Shown here piece by piece: positions 1 to 6,236 of a stretch of DNA of 43,182 bases (its first letter is position 1; every line of letters starts with the position of its first letter). The stretch spans positions 1 through 43,182 of the forward strand of contig JAUXWC010000156.1 of the NCBI GenBank assembly GCA_030685025.1, in the 5' to 3' direction. The notes below the pieces were generated by a model. The model was not told the DNA's origin and did not search any database. It was given only the letters and a program-made list of their open reading frames with translations. Both the position numbers and the translations under genes were made by a program. This stretch comes from Rhodoferax sp. (GTDB lineage Bacteria; Pseudomonadota; Gammaproteobacteria; Burkholderiales; Burkholderiaceae_C).

Positions 1-29
1 GCCAAGCCAAACTCAAACTCAAACGCCGC

Positions 30-65
30 AACCAGGGTAGTGGCCCGCGGGCCACTACCCTGGTT
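30..65. repeat. Perfect 36-bp palindrome
   Basis: Two 18-bp arms (30-47 and 48-65) are exact reverse complements with no loop, starting AACCAGGGTAG and meeting at CCCGCGGG. It is followed at 65-74 by a second short palindrome, TGATCGATCA. There is no T-run on either side, so it is not a classical intrinsic terminator. It could be a cruciform, a protein-binding site or the edge of a mobile element. The palindrome itself is certain; any function is unknown. Confidence 0.9.
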
Positions 66-176
66 GATCGATCAGACCATCAAGCGTGGGAGAAACGCTG
101 TTCGCAGCCAGAAAAGCGCGTTTCTCGGCCATCGTTGACAGACACTGAGCGCACCACAACACCGGACTGATGCACC

Positions 177-556
177 ATGCAAACAAGCACCCAAACAACT
201 GTCGCCAGCATCCTGATCCTGGCCCTGCTCGGCGGCTGCGCCACCCGGCCAACCGGCGAGCACTACCGCCCCATCGTGGACCTGCGGGGCGCCGATGCCA
301 CGCGTTATGAGTCTGACCTGAGCGAATGCCAGGCGTATGCCCGCCAGGTTGCCGGCGCTGCCGAGCAAGCCGCTGCCGGTGCGTTGGCTGGCGCTGTATT
401 TGGCACGCTGCTGGCCGCCGTGGCTACAGCCGCAACCAGCACGCCGCCGTGGGCGCTGTCACCGGCGCGGCTGCCGGGGCGGTTGAAGGCGAGCGCGACC
501 AACGCACCATCATCACGCGCTGCCTGGGTGGGCGCGGCTACAGCGTGTTGAGGTAA
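177..556 (+). pseudogene. Frameshifted glycine-zipper lipoprotein
   Basis: The N-terminal part, starting at ATG 177, has a lipoprotein signal with lipobox LLGGC (Cys about residue 21), then a Cys-containing segment (SECQAYARQ) and an alanine/glycine-rich zipper. Near 415-430 the reading frame changes. The natural continuation (GYSRNQHAAVGAV, then RCLGGRGYSVL to a stop at 556) lies in another frame. Together the two frames give one small outer-membrane glycine-zipper lipoprotein of about 125 residues of the kind common in beta- and gammaproteobacteria. As read, the original frame runs on to a nonsense tail ending at 551. It is either a recent pseudogene or a one-base assembly error. It is the only gene between the window edge and cas1. 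Confidence 0.75.
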
Positions 557-602
557 CCATGCGCTGCCCATTTGATAGCTACTGAGCGACAAACCCCACA
601 CC

Positions 603-1649
603 ATGGCCCTGCTGCTACTCGACCGCGCGCAACTCGAAGTCAAAACCGAGGGCGACACCTTGGCCTTGTATGAAGCTGGCGTGCGCCGGGGCACCGTGCC
701 CATCAAGCTGATTGACCGCTGCGTGATCCACGGCGCGCAAACCCGGCTGGACAGCGGCGTGCTGATGAAACTGGCCGAGGCCGGCGCCACCACCGTGCTG
801 ATGAGCCCGCGCAGCCCCCGGCGCGTGGCCATCGTGCTGGGCGCGCAACACAACGACGCCGCCGTGCGACTGGCCCAGGCCGAGCGAGTCATGAACGACG
901 CCTGGTGCCGCCAATGGGCACTCGCCGTGGTGCGCGCCAAACTGGCGCGCCAGCGCCGCACGCTGCGCCACTTGCAAGACCAGCGCCCCGACGCGCGCAA
1001 ACCATTGTTCGATGCGCTTGAGTCGCTGGGCGCCATTCTGGATGGCTTGAACGCAACAGCGGCCAGCTTGGCCCGCGCGGCCACGGCCGCTCCAGACGAC
1101 CCAGTTGCCGACCTCCCCACGCTTGAGAGCCTGCGCGGTTTTGAAGGCGCCGCCGCCCGCGCCTACTTTGGTGGTTTGGCCGGCGTGTTTGCCCCGGCGC
1201 TCAACTTCACCGGCCGCAACCGCCGCCCGCCGCGCGACCCGGTCAACGTGTGCCTGTCGCTCAGCTACACCATGCTGCACGCGCAGGCGGTGCAAATGTG
1301 CATCACCACCGGGCTCGACCCGCTGCTGGGCTTCTACCACCGGCCAGCGTTTGGGCGCGAATCACTCGCCAGCGATTTGATCGAGCCGCTACGCGCAGCG
1401 GTGGACCTGTGGGTATGGCAACTGCTGCGTGAGCGCACGCTGCGCGAAGAGCACTTCAGCCTGGACAAAGGCGCCTGCCTGCTGGGCAAGGCCGGGCGCG
1501 CCATCTATTACGCCGAGTGGGAGAAACACAACGCACCCTGGCAGCGTTGGTTACGCAGCCAGTGCCAAGCGCTGGCGCGCGCCCTGCGTACACAGGGCGA
1601 GGCGTGGCTGCAACACCCCGACCAAGACGACGAATGCGACGAAGCATGA
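603..1649 (+). CDS. cas1: CRISPR-associated endonuclease Cas1
   Basis: Cas1 is the metal-dependent integrase that, with Cas2, inserts new spacers at the leader end of a CRISPR array. This 348-residue protein has the N-terminal beta domain (about 1-80) and the helical catalytic domain. The expected metal ligands are visible: Glu181 in GFEGAAARAYF, His246 in GFYHRPAFGRES, and Asp258/Glu261 in SLASDLIEPLR. Length is normal for the family. The start is the ATG at 603; I see no strong ribosome-binding site. Its stop overlaps the start of the next gene (ATGA), so the two are translationally coupled. It heads a cas1-cas1-like-cas2 operon reading into a CRISPR array. No interference gene is present in the window, so this is a stand-alone adaptation module as far as can be seen. 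Confidence 0.96.
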   Translation: MALLLLDRAQLEVKTEGDTLALYEAGVRRGTVPIKLIDRCVIHGAQTRLDSGVLMKLAEAGATTVLMSPRSPRRVAIVLGAQHNDAAVRLAQAERVMNDAWCRQWALAVVRAKLARQRRTLRHLQDQRPDARKPLFDALESLGAILDGLNATAASLARAATAAPDDPVADLPTLESLRGFEGAAARAYFGGLAGVFAPALNFTGRNRRPPRDPVNVCLSLSYTMLHAQAVQMCITTGLDPLLGFYHRPAFGRESLASDLIEPLRAAVDLWVWQLLRERTLREEHFSLDKGACLLGKAGRAIYYAEWEKHNAPWQRWLRSQCQALARALRTQGEAWLQHPDQDDECDEA

Positions 1650-2440
1650 GCGTTGCCAAACCCGCCCTGTCGACGCGCGCCATCAAGCCCGGTGCCGGCG
1701 CGCGCGCCCTGTACCTGGGCAGCCGCGAGCGCAAACGCGTCACCTGCACCGACGAAGCCCTGGTAGTCACCAACCAGCGCGCCCAGACCATGCGTTACCC
1801 GGTGGCGCGCGTGGCGCGGGTGGTCAGCAGCGCTGACGTGGTGGACTGGAGCGGTGCCGCGCTGGCCCTGTGCATGCGCGCGGGCATCGGCATCACCTGG
1901 CTCGACGCCAAGGGCGAAGCGGTGGGCACCCTCTATCCGCAACAGCGCCAAACCACCTCGTTTGCCACCGCGCTGGAGCTAATGCTGGAGCGCGCCGACG
2001 GCCCGGAGCGCTACCAAAACTGGCTGCGCGCGCGCCGCATGGACGTGCTGATGCGCTGGGGCCGCGAGCACGCCGACACCATCACCCCGCAGCAATGGGA
2101 AAGCACCAAGCGCGAATGGGTGTACGCCCGGCGCTTCACCTGCCACCTGGGCGCGGGCCTGCGCGCGCTGTGCCTGGCCTACGTGGGCGCGCAGCTTGCA
2201 GGCTGCGGCGTGGCGCCGGTGCTGTGGGGCCTGACGACACTGGGCACCAGCCTGGATGAAGACCTGTGCCAACTGCTGTGGGCCGAAATGAACCTGACCA
2301 GCGGCACGCTGGCCGACAAGGCCGAGGCCGACGCCGCCATCACCACCCTGTTTGAGCGCTGGAGCAGCGTCAACGCCAGCGCGCTCACGCTGCATCTGGC
2401 CAGCTTGCACCGCATGGCCATGAAAGAGATGCACACATGA
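1646..2440 (+). CDS. Cas1-like paralogue, catalytic His lost
   Basis: This 264-residue protein is shorter than its neighbour but has the same layout: an N-terminal beta domain (ALYLGSRERKRV to GIGITWLDAKGEAVG, residues about 20-94) followed by a helical domain. In my hand alignment the glutamate motif survives as REWVYARRF (Glu157). The catalytic histidine position falls in PVLWGLTTLGTS, which has no histidine (Trp194 is opposite His246). The last acidic ligand is Gln209 instead of Glu, while Asp206 remains. It should therefore be unable to catalyse integration but could still dimerise. The start is fixed by the 4-base ATGA overlap with cas1, and cas2 follows 13 bases later. It may act as the non-catalytic partner in a Cas1-Cas1' heterodimer or bind DNA. 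Cas1 relationship is fairly sure; function is inference. Confidence 0.8.
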   Translation: MSVAKPALSTRAIKPGAGARALYLGSRERKRVTCTDEALVVTNQRAQTMRYPVARVARVVSSADVVDWSGAALALCMRAGIGITWLDAKGEAVGTLYPQQRQTTSFATALELMLERADGPERYQNWLRARRMDVLMRWGREHADTITPQQWESTKREWVYARRFTCHLGAGLRALCLAYVGAQLAGCGVAPVLWGLTTLGTSLDEDLCQLLWAEMNLTSGTLADKAEADAAITTLFERWSSVNASALTLHLASLHRMAMKEMHT

Positions 2441-2453
2441 GGGCATTGCAACC

Positions 2454-2750
2454 ATGAGCCTGCACGCCAACGCGCGCTGGCTGGTTACCTACGACATTGC
2501 CGACCCCCGGCGGCTGGCGCGCGTCTTCAAGTTCTTGAAAAAGCAGGGCGTGCCCGTGCAATACTCGGTCTTCCAGGTGGACGCGTCGGCCGCAAAAACG
2601 GGCAACCTGATGGTGCAAATGGCCAAACTGATCGACGCGGATGCCGACGACGTGCGCGCCTACCGCCTGCCCGAAAACACCTGGAAAACAACCCTCGGCG
2701 CGGGCATCTTGCCCGAAGGCGTGCTCGTGACCGCGAAGGACTTGTTGTGA
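2454..2750 (+). CDS. cas2: CRISPR-associated protein Cas2
   Basis: Cas2 is the small ferredoxin-fold protein that bridges Cas1 dimers in the spacer-integration complex. The 98-residue length is typical. The first beta strand carries the family signature WLVTYDIADPRR (Asp14), followed by the KFLKKQGVPVQYSVFQVD helix-strand segment. The stop lies 88 bases before the first CRISPR repeat, and the gene reads in the same direction as the repeats are probably transcribed. It is the third gene of the cas1-cas1-like-cas2 operon. Nothing looks broken in it. Confidence 0.95.
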   Translation: MSLHANARWLVTYDIADPRRLARVFKFLKKQGVPVQYSVFQVDASAAKTGNLMVQMAKLIDADADDVRAYRLPENTWKTTLGAGILPEGVLVTAKDLL

Positions 2751-2837
2751 CCCACAAGATTGGGTTCGCCCACCGCCCAAACTGGTGGCAAGTAGACCTG
2801 CAAGTGATTGATGGAATTGATTTTTTCGGCGCGAGCC
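2751..2837 (+). promoter_or_regulatory. Putative CRISPR leader
   Basis: This 87-bp gap lies between the cas2 stop and the first repeat and contains the AT-richest stretch nearby (GATTGATGGAATTGATTTTT, about 2807-2826). It is placed as leader because it is on the cas1/cas2 side and because the repeats end in ATTAAGAC in this direction. That ending resembles the 8-base 5' handle (ATTGAAAC-like) of known crRNAs. I see no clear -35/-10 pair. Inference only. Confidence 0.6.
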
Positions 2838-4231
2838 ACTGAATCCCCGCCCTGAATTCAAAGGGATTAAGACGCCCTTGATGGCTGCACTGTGCCACTC
2901 GGGTAACTGAATCCCCGCCCTGAATTCAAAGGGATTAAGACAAGCTGATCAACCAGCTTGCAGAACAGCACATGGTACTGAATCCCCGCCCTGAATTCAA
3001 AGGGATTAAGACCTTGCCAGACTTGCGGGTTAGGCTTGTGCAACGACTGAATCCCCGCCCTGAATTCAAAGGGATTAAGACCTTGGCCTGCATTGCGGGT
3101 GGCAACGCCAATACTGAATCCCCGCCCTGAATTCAAAGGGATTAAGACTGGGCATGCCAATTTAATGGTGGCTTGCGTAGACTGAATCCCCGCCCTGAAT
3201 TCAAAGGGATTAAGACCACGCGGCGCATGCAGCGCTGCGGCAGTTTGACTGAATCCCCGCCCTGAATTCAAAGGGATTAAGACCTGCTGCGGCTTGCGTG
3301 GCTTGCTTGGCGCCGACTGAATCCCCGCCCTGAATTCAAAGGGATTAAGACAATTCGAACTGCGCGCGGGTGTCGAAGAAGCAACTGAATCCCCGCCCTG
3401 AATTCAAAGGGATTAAGACAGGCAACGCTTATAAGCCCCATGCAGGGTAGACTGAATCCCCGCCCTGAATTCAAAGGGATTAAGACGACAATTGGACGGC
3501 TAATGGCCCATCCTGCGACTGAATCCCCGCCCTGAATTCAAAGGGATTAAGACGTAGGCATGGTGCCATTGTTGCCCAACTGGTACTGAATCCCCGCCCT
3601 GAATTCAAAGGGATTAAGACAAGCCAGAGCGCGTTGGCCGTGCGCTCCGCTACTGAATCCCCGCCCTGAATTCAAAGGGATTAAGACGCGGGGTGAAGGT
3701 AACCTCGTTGCCGTATGGCACTGAATCCCCGCCCTGAATTCAAAGGGATTAAGACCTTGGCGGTTGCCTTGGTGGTTGCCTTGGTGTTACTGAATCCCCG
3801 CCCTGAATTCAAAGGGATTAAGACGCATCGCGGGCCTTGAGGTTCCGACCCAAAATACTGAATCCCCGCCCTGAATTCAAAGGGATTAAGACCGCCATGC
3901 TGAGAGAGCCGGCAGCCGACACGACTGAATCCCCGCCCTGAATTCAAAGGGATTAAGACCAGGGCATGCGGTGATCTCCAGTATGCAGCGAACTGAATCC
4001 CCGCCCTGAATTCAAAGGGATTAAGACCGTCGTCTGTGAGTGGGTTCCACATCAGCGGGTCACTGAATCCCCGCCCTGAATTCAAAGGGATTAAGACGCG
4101 ACCGGTTCGACTGCCTCGACCTTCGGAGACTGAATCCCCGCCCTGAATTCAAAGGGATTAAGACTCATCGACAGCGCCATTGCTGCGCGGCCATGACTGA
4201 ATCCCCGCCCTGAATTCAAAGGGATTAAGAC
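2838..4231 (+). CRISPR. CRISPR array, 21 repeats and 20 spacers
   Basis: There are 21 copies of an identical 36-bp repeat (starting ACTGAATCCCCG, ending AAAGGGATTAAGAC) separated by 20 unique spacers of 31-35 bp. Repeat starts: 2838, 2906, 2977, 3046, 3113, 3181, 3248, 3316, 3384, 3451, 3518, 3585, 3652, 3720, 3789, 3857, 3924, 3992, 4062, 4129, 4196. Each repeat contains the inverted pair AATCCC/GGGATT, an inner CCCT/AGGG and a central GAATTC, so the RNA could form a hairpin. The AATCCC...GGGATT plan with an ATTAAGAC tail resembles repeats used by type III and some type I systems, but no effector is here to confirm a type. I found no decay within the 21 units; a degenerate copy lies further out at 5040-5076. 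No spacer was seen to match elsewhere in the window. Confidence 0.99.
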
Positions 4232-4350
4232 CGTGGCTGATTTCCATCGTATCGCCCGAGACCATCGCCACCCGCCCGTTGCCACTGACGATCACGATCA
4301 CCTGGTCGAAAGTTGAAAATTGGACGGGCAGCTACACCCGACCGTCTGTA
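4232..4350. other. Array-distal junction, no intact gene
   Basis: The sequence directly after the last perfect repeat does not end in another repeat after a normal spacer length. Read on the minus strand, about 80 bases (4232-4312) give an open protein-like stretch (IVIVSGNGRVAMVSG) without a start or stop of its own. This may be a leftover spacer plus imported sequence flanking the toxin-antitoxin cassette. No function is assigned. Confidence 0.4.
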
Positions 4351-4656
4351 TCAGGTATGCGCTACCTGAGCAACCAATTTGACGCCGAGGGCGGTGCACA
4401 CGCGGGCAATAGTGTCAAAGCGGGGTTGCGAGTTGGGGCGCAGGGCTTTGTACAAGGCTTCGCGGGTCAGGCCAGAGGCGCGAGCCATTTCGGTCATGCC
4501 ACGGGCTCTGGCAATGTCCCCCAAAGCGGCATTCAGCAAAGCCGGGTCATTTTCTTCCAGAACAATCGTCAGGTATTGGGCAATGGCCTCATCGTCAGGC
4601 AAATGCTCGGTCATATCGAAGTCGGGCAAGTCGGCTACATTGATTTTCTTGGTCAT
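4351..4656 (-). CDS. HigA-like addiction module antitoxin
   Basis: This 101-residue protein starts MTKKINVADLPDFD. It has an acidic N-terminal part (DEAIAQYLTIVLEENDPALLNAALGDIARARG) and a helix-turn-helix (MTEMARASGLTREALYKALRPNSQPRFDTIARVCTALG, split over residues about 55-95). This is the pattern of the probable addiction-module antidote family that pairs with RelE/HigB-like killers. I chose ATG 4656 rather than the TTG six bases upstream because AAGGAG lies at the right distance, overlapping the toxin stop. It should bind and neutralise the toxin encoded just upstream and repress the shared promoter. Toxin-first order is the usual HigBA-like arrangement. It sits inside the distal part of the CRISPR locus. 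Confidence 0.88.
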   Translation of the reverse strand: MTKKINVADLPDFDMTEHLPDDEAIAQYLTIVLEENDPALLNAALGDIARARGMTEMARASGLTREALYKALRPNSQPRFDTIARVCTALGVKLVAQVAHT

Positions 4657-4668
4657 GGTCAATCTCCT

Positions 4669-4959
4669 TCAAACGGTTTTGGACAAGGCTATAGCCGTTG
4701 CAATATCGGCTTGCTGAGTGGATTTGTCGCCGCCACCGAGCATCACAATCAACACCTCGCCCCGCTGCACGTAGTACAGGCGCCAGCCTGGGCCAAAGAA
4801 CTCGCGCATCTCGTACACCCCTTCGCCCACGGGCCTGACATCGCCAAGGTTGCCCAGCATGGCCTTACGCAGGCGGGTCGCCAGCCGGCGGTGTGTCATG
4901 CCATCTTTCAGGCCAAACAGCCATTGCGAGAATTCCGGGAGCTGTTTGACTGTGAACAT
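4669..4959 (-). CDS. RelE/HigB-type toxin (addiction module killer)
   Basis: This 96-residue protein begins MFTVKQLPEFSQWLFGLKD and includes RLRKAMLGNLGDVRPVGEGV (split here), MREFFGPGWRLYYVQRG and a C-terminal LLGGGDKS-like motif (VMLGGGDKSTQ). This is the standard plan of the addiction-module killer branch of the ParE/RelE fold: basic core, GPGWRLYY strand, GGDKSTQ tail. Members are mRNA interferases or gyrase poisons; which applies here cannot be told. The open frame extends upstream of the chosen Met, but only this Met gives the family N-terminus and sits right after a good promoter. The antitoxin follows after 12 bases on the same strand. Confidence 0.9.
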   Translation of the reverse strand: MFTVKQLPEFSQWLFGLKDGMTHRRLATRLRKAMLGNLGDVRPVGEGVYEMREFFGPGWRLYYVQRGEVLIVMLGGGDKSTQQADIATAIALSKTV

Positions 4960-4965
4960 GGCATC

Positions 4966-4994
4966 AATGTAATCACTTGTTATCACATTGGCAA
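4966..4994 (-). promoter_or_regulatory. Promoter and operator of the toxin-antitoxin pair
   Basis: On the minus strand, TTGCCA (4994-4989) and TACATT (4971-4966) are separated by 17 bases, a good sigma-70 spacing. A 20-bp imperfect palindrome (4968-4987, TGTRATMAC half-sites) covers the space between them, as expected for an operator bound by the antitoxin. The predicted transcription start falls almost on the toxin ATG at 4959, so the toxin message may be leaderless. Confidence 0.6.
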
Positions 4995-5039
4995 GCACTT
5001 TGCAACCCCACGTGCCATCGGCTACACCGACGGATGGGT

Positions 5040-5076
5040 ACCGAGTCCCAACCCTGACATCAAAGAGATTCAGGAC
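5040..5076 (+). repeat. Degenerate CRISPR repeat (array end)
   Basis: The segment ACCGAGTCCCAACCCTGACA followed by TCAAAGAGATTCAGGAC aligns with the array repeat over its whole length. By eye 23 of the first 31 positions match, with long shared runs CCCTGA, TCAAAG and GATT, and a tail AGGAC against AAGAC. Same orientation as the array. Degenerate repeats normally mark the leader-distal end of an array, so this is probably the original terminus, now 808 bp beyond the last perfect repeat. Confidence 0.75.
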
Positions 5077-5097
5077 CAGGATTCTTCGGGGATCGCC

Positions 5098-5397
5098 ATG
5101 GTCGACCGGCGCACCATCCAGCCCTATGGTTTGTTGCACGGTGGTGTGTCCGTGGTGCTGGCCGAAACCCTGGGCTCCTGTGGCGCGGCCTTCAGTTGCC
5201 CGGAGGGCTTTCGCGCGGTGGGGCTGGACATCAACGCCAACCACATCCGGGGTGTCACCGCCGGCTGGGTCACCGGCACCGCGCGCCCGGTTCACATCGG
5301 CCGCACCACCCAGGTTTGGCACATCGATCTGCACAACGAAGCCGGTGGGCTGACCTGCGTATCGCGCATCACCATGGCGGTGCAGGCAGAGCGTTAA
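5098..5397 (+). pseudogene. 5'-truncated PaaI/EntH-type thioesterase
   Basis: From MVDRRTIQPYGLLHGGVSVV to the stop at 5397 the sequence is a clear hot-dog-fold thioesterase of the PaaI/EntH (YbdB) family, which hydrolyses acyl-CoA or aryl-CoA thioesters. It has the QPYGLLHGG active-site loop, the AETLGSCGAAF helix and a GRTTQVWHIDLHNEAG strand pair. Full-length members carry about 40 more residues before this point, including the first helix and strand. Here that region is replaced by the CRISPR terminus and unrelated bases. The remaining ATG at 5098 would give 99 residues, probably not functional. The missing 5' part is not elsewhere in the window. The break is most simply explained by arrival or rearrangement of the CRISPR island at this gene. 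Confidence 0.8.
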
Positions 5398-5410
5398 CCT
5401 GATACCTTGC

Positions 5411-5480
5411 GGGACAGACCGCAGCCGCGCAGCGGCAAGCTCTGTCCTCAACTGTTCCAGGCAAGCTCTGTCCTCAACTG
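5411..5480 (+). repeat. REP-like palindrome, copy A with partial duplicate
   Basis: GGACAGA (5412-5418) pairs with TCTGTCC (5441-5447), followed by TCAACTG. A 21-bp piece (GGCAAGC then TCTGTCCTCAACTG) is directly repeated at 5434-5454 and 5460-5480. Related copies are at 6185, 7882 and 15542. Confidence 0.75.
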
Positions 5481-5523
5481 ATCGTCGGATATTGGCTGTC
5501 CGCCGACGGGCCGCAGCCCGAGG

Positions 5524-6102
5524 CTACTCGGTCTGTGCCTTGGCCAGCTTCTCGCTCTTCCAATACACGTCGTCGCCCAGCGTGCCGTCAGTGCGGTGGC
5601 GGTTGAGCACCCGCGCCAGCACAAACATCAAATCACTCAGGCGATTGAGGTATTGACGGGGGGTGTCCTTGAGCGGCTCCTGCGCTTCCAGCGCCACCAC
5701 CGCGCGCTCGGCGCGGCGCGCCACGGTGCGGCAGACGTGGGCGAGGGACGCCGCGCGGGTGCCCGCGGGCAGAATGAACTCCTGCAGTCTTGGCAAGGCC
5801 GCGTTGTGCTGCGCCAGCGCGTCGTCCAACGCCAGCACGGCTTCGGGCTTGAGCAACTCAAAGCCTGGGATGGACAACTCACCACCCAGGTTGAAGAGTT
5901 GGTGCTGAATCTCCACCAGCAGCGTGCGCACCTCGCTGGGCATGTCTTCGCACAACAGGACGCCGATGTTGGAGTTGAGTTCGTCCACCTCACCCAGCGC
6001 GTGAATGCGCAGGCTGCTCTTGGAGACCCGCGTGTTGTCGCCCAGGCCGGTGGTGCCGTTGTCGCCGGTACGCGTGGCGATTTGTGTCAGTCGTTGTCCC
6101 AT
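5524..6102 (-). CDS. Cob(I)alamin adenosyltransferase, PduO type
   Basis: This enzyme transfers the adenosyl group of ATP to reduced cob(I)alamin, giving adenosylcobalamin in the cytosol. The 192-residue protein has the PduO-type signatures. The N-terminal ATP-binding stretch is TRTGDNGTTGLGDNTRVSK (residues about 11-29), followed by GEVDELNSNIGV. The C-terminal helix carries RTVARRAERAVVAL and LNRLSDLMFVLARVLN. Length matches the family. ATG 6102 is the only plausible start. It is transcribed away from the FAD-enzyme gene, with a REP-like hairpin between them. The family has been named cobO, pduO or mmaB in different organisms, so no symbol is given. No cobalamin biosynthesis genes are adjacent. 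Confidence 0.95.
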   Translation of the reverse strand: MGQRLTQIATRTGDNGTTGLGDNTRVSKSSLRIHALGEVDELNSNIGVLLCEDMPSEVRTLLVEIQHQLFNLGGELSIPGFELLKPEAVLALDDALAQHNAALPRLQEFILPAGTRAASLAHVCRTVARRAERAVVALEAQEPLKDTPRQYLNRLSDLMFVLARVLNRHRTDGTLGDDVYWKSEKLAKAQTE

Positions 6103-6184
6103 TGATCATTCCTGGTCTGTCTGCATCGTTGCAGGATTATCCCCGCCCCGCGTCGTAAACTGAAGCGCACCAACATCCGACAAT

Positions 6185-6225
6185 CAGTTGAGGACAGAGC
6201 TACAGGTCTGTCCCGCCAAGTAACA
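6185..6225 (-). repeat. REP-like palindrome, copy B
   Basis: CAGTTGAGGACAGA and TCTGTCC form a perfect 7-bp stem (6192-6198 with 6207-6213) around an 8-base loop. This is the reverse orientation of copy A, lying just before the start of the FAD-enzyme gene. Confidence 0.75.
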
Positions 6226-6236
6226 GGAAGTCCACC

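Noticed and set aside
30-65. Palindrome as an intrinsic terminator
   Set aside because: No T-run on either side and no loop.
1646-2440. Second Cas1-like gene as a decayed pseudogene
   Set aside because: The frame is intact, start and stop couple tightly to cas1 and cas2, and conserved structural stretches remain.
2867-4285. Minus-strand open frames through the CRISPR array with repeated NPFEFRAGIQ and IPLNSGRGFS peptides
   Set aside because: They are translations of the CRISPR repeat in two frames, with spacers between, and not proteins.
4232-4312. A second degenerate repeat right after the last perfect repeat
   Set aside because: Only short CCCGCCC-like agreement; too weak to call.
4279-5097. 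Long plus-strand frame leading into the thioesterase
   Set aside because: It is antisense to the toxin-antitoxin genes and crosses the degenerate repeat; only the part from about 5092 matches thioesterases.
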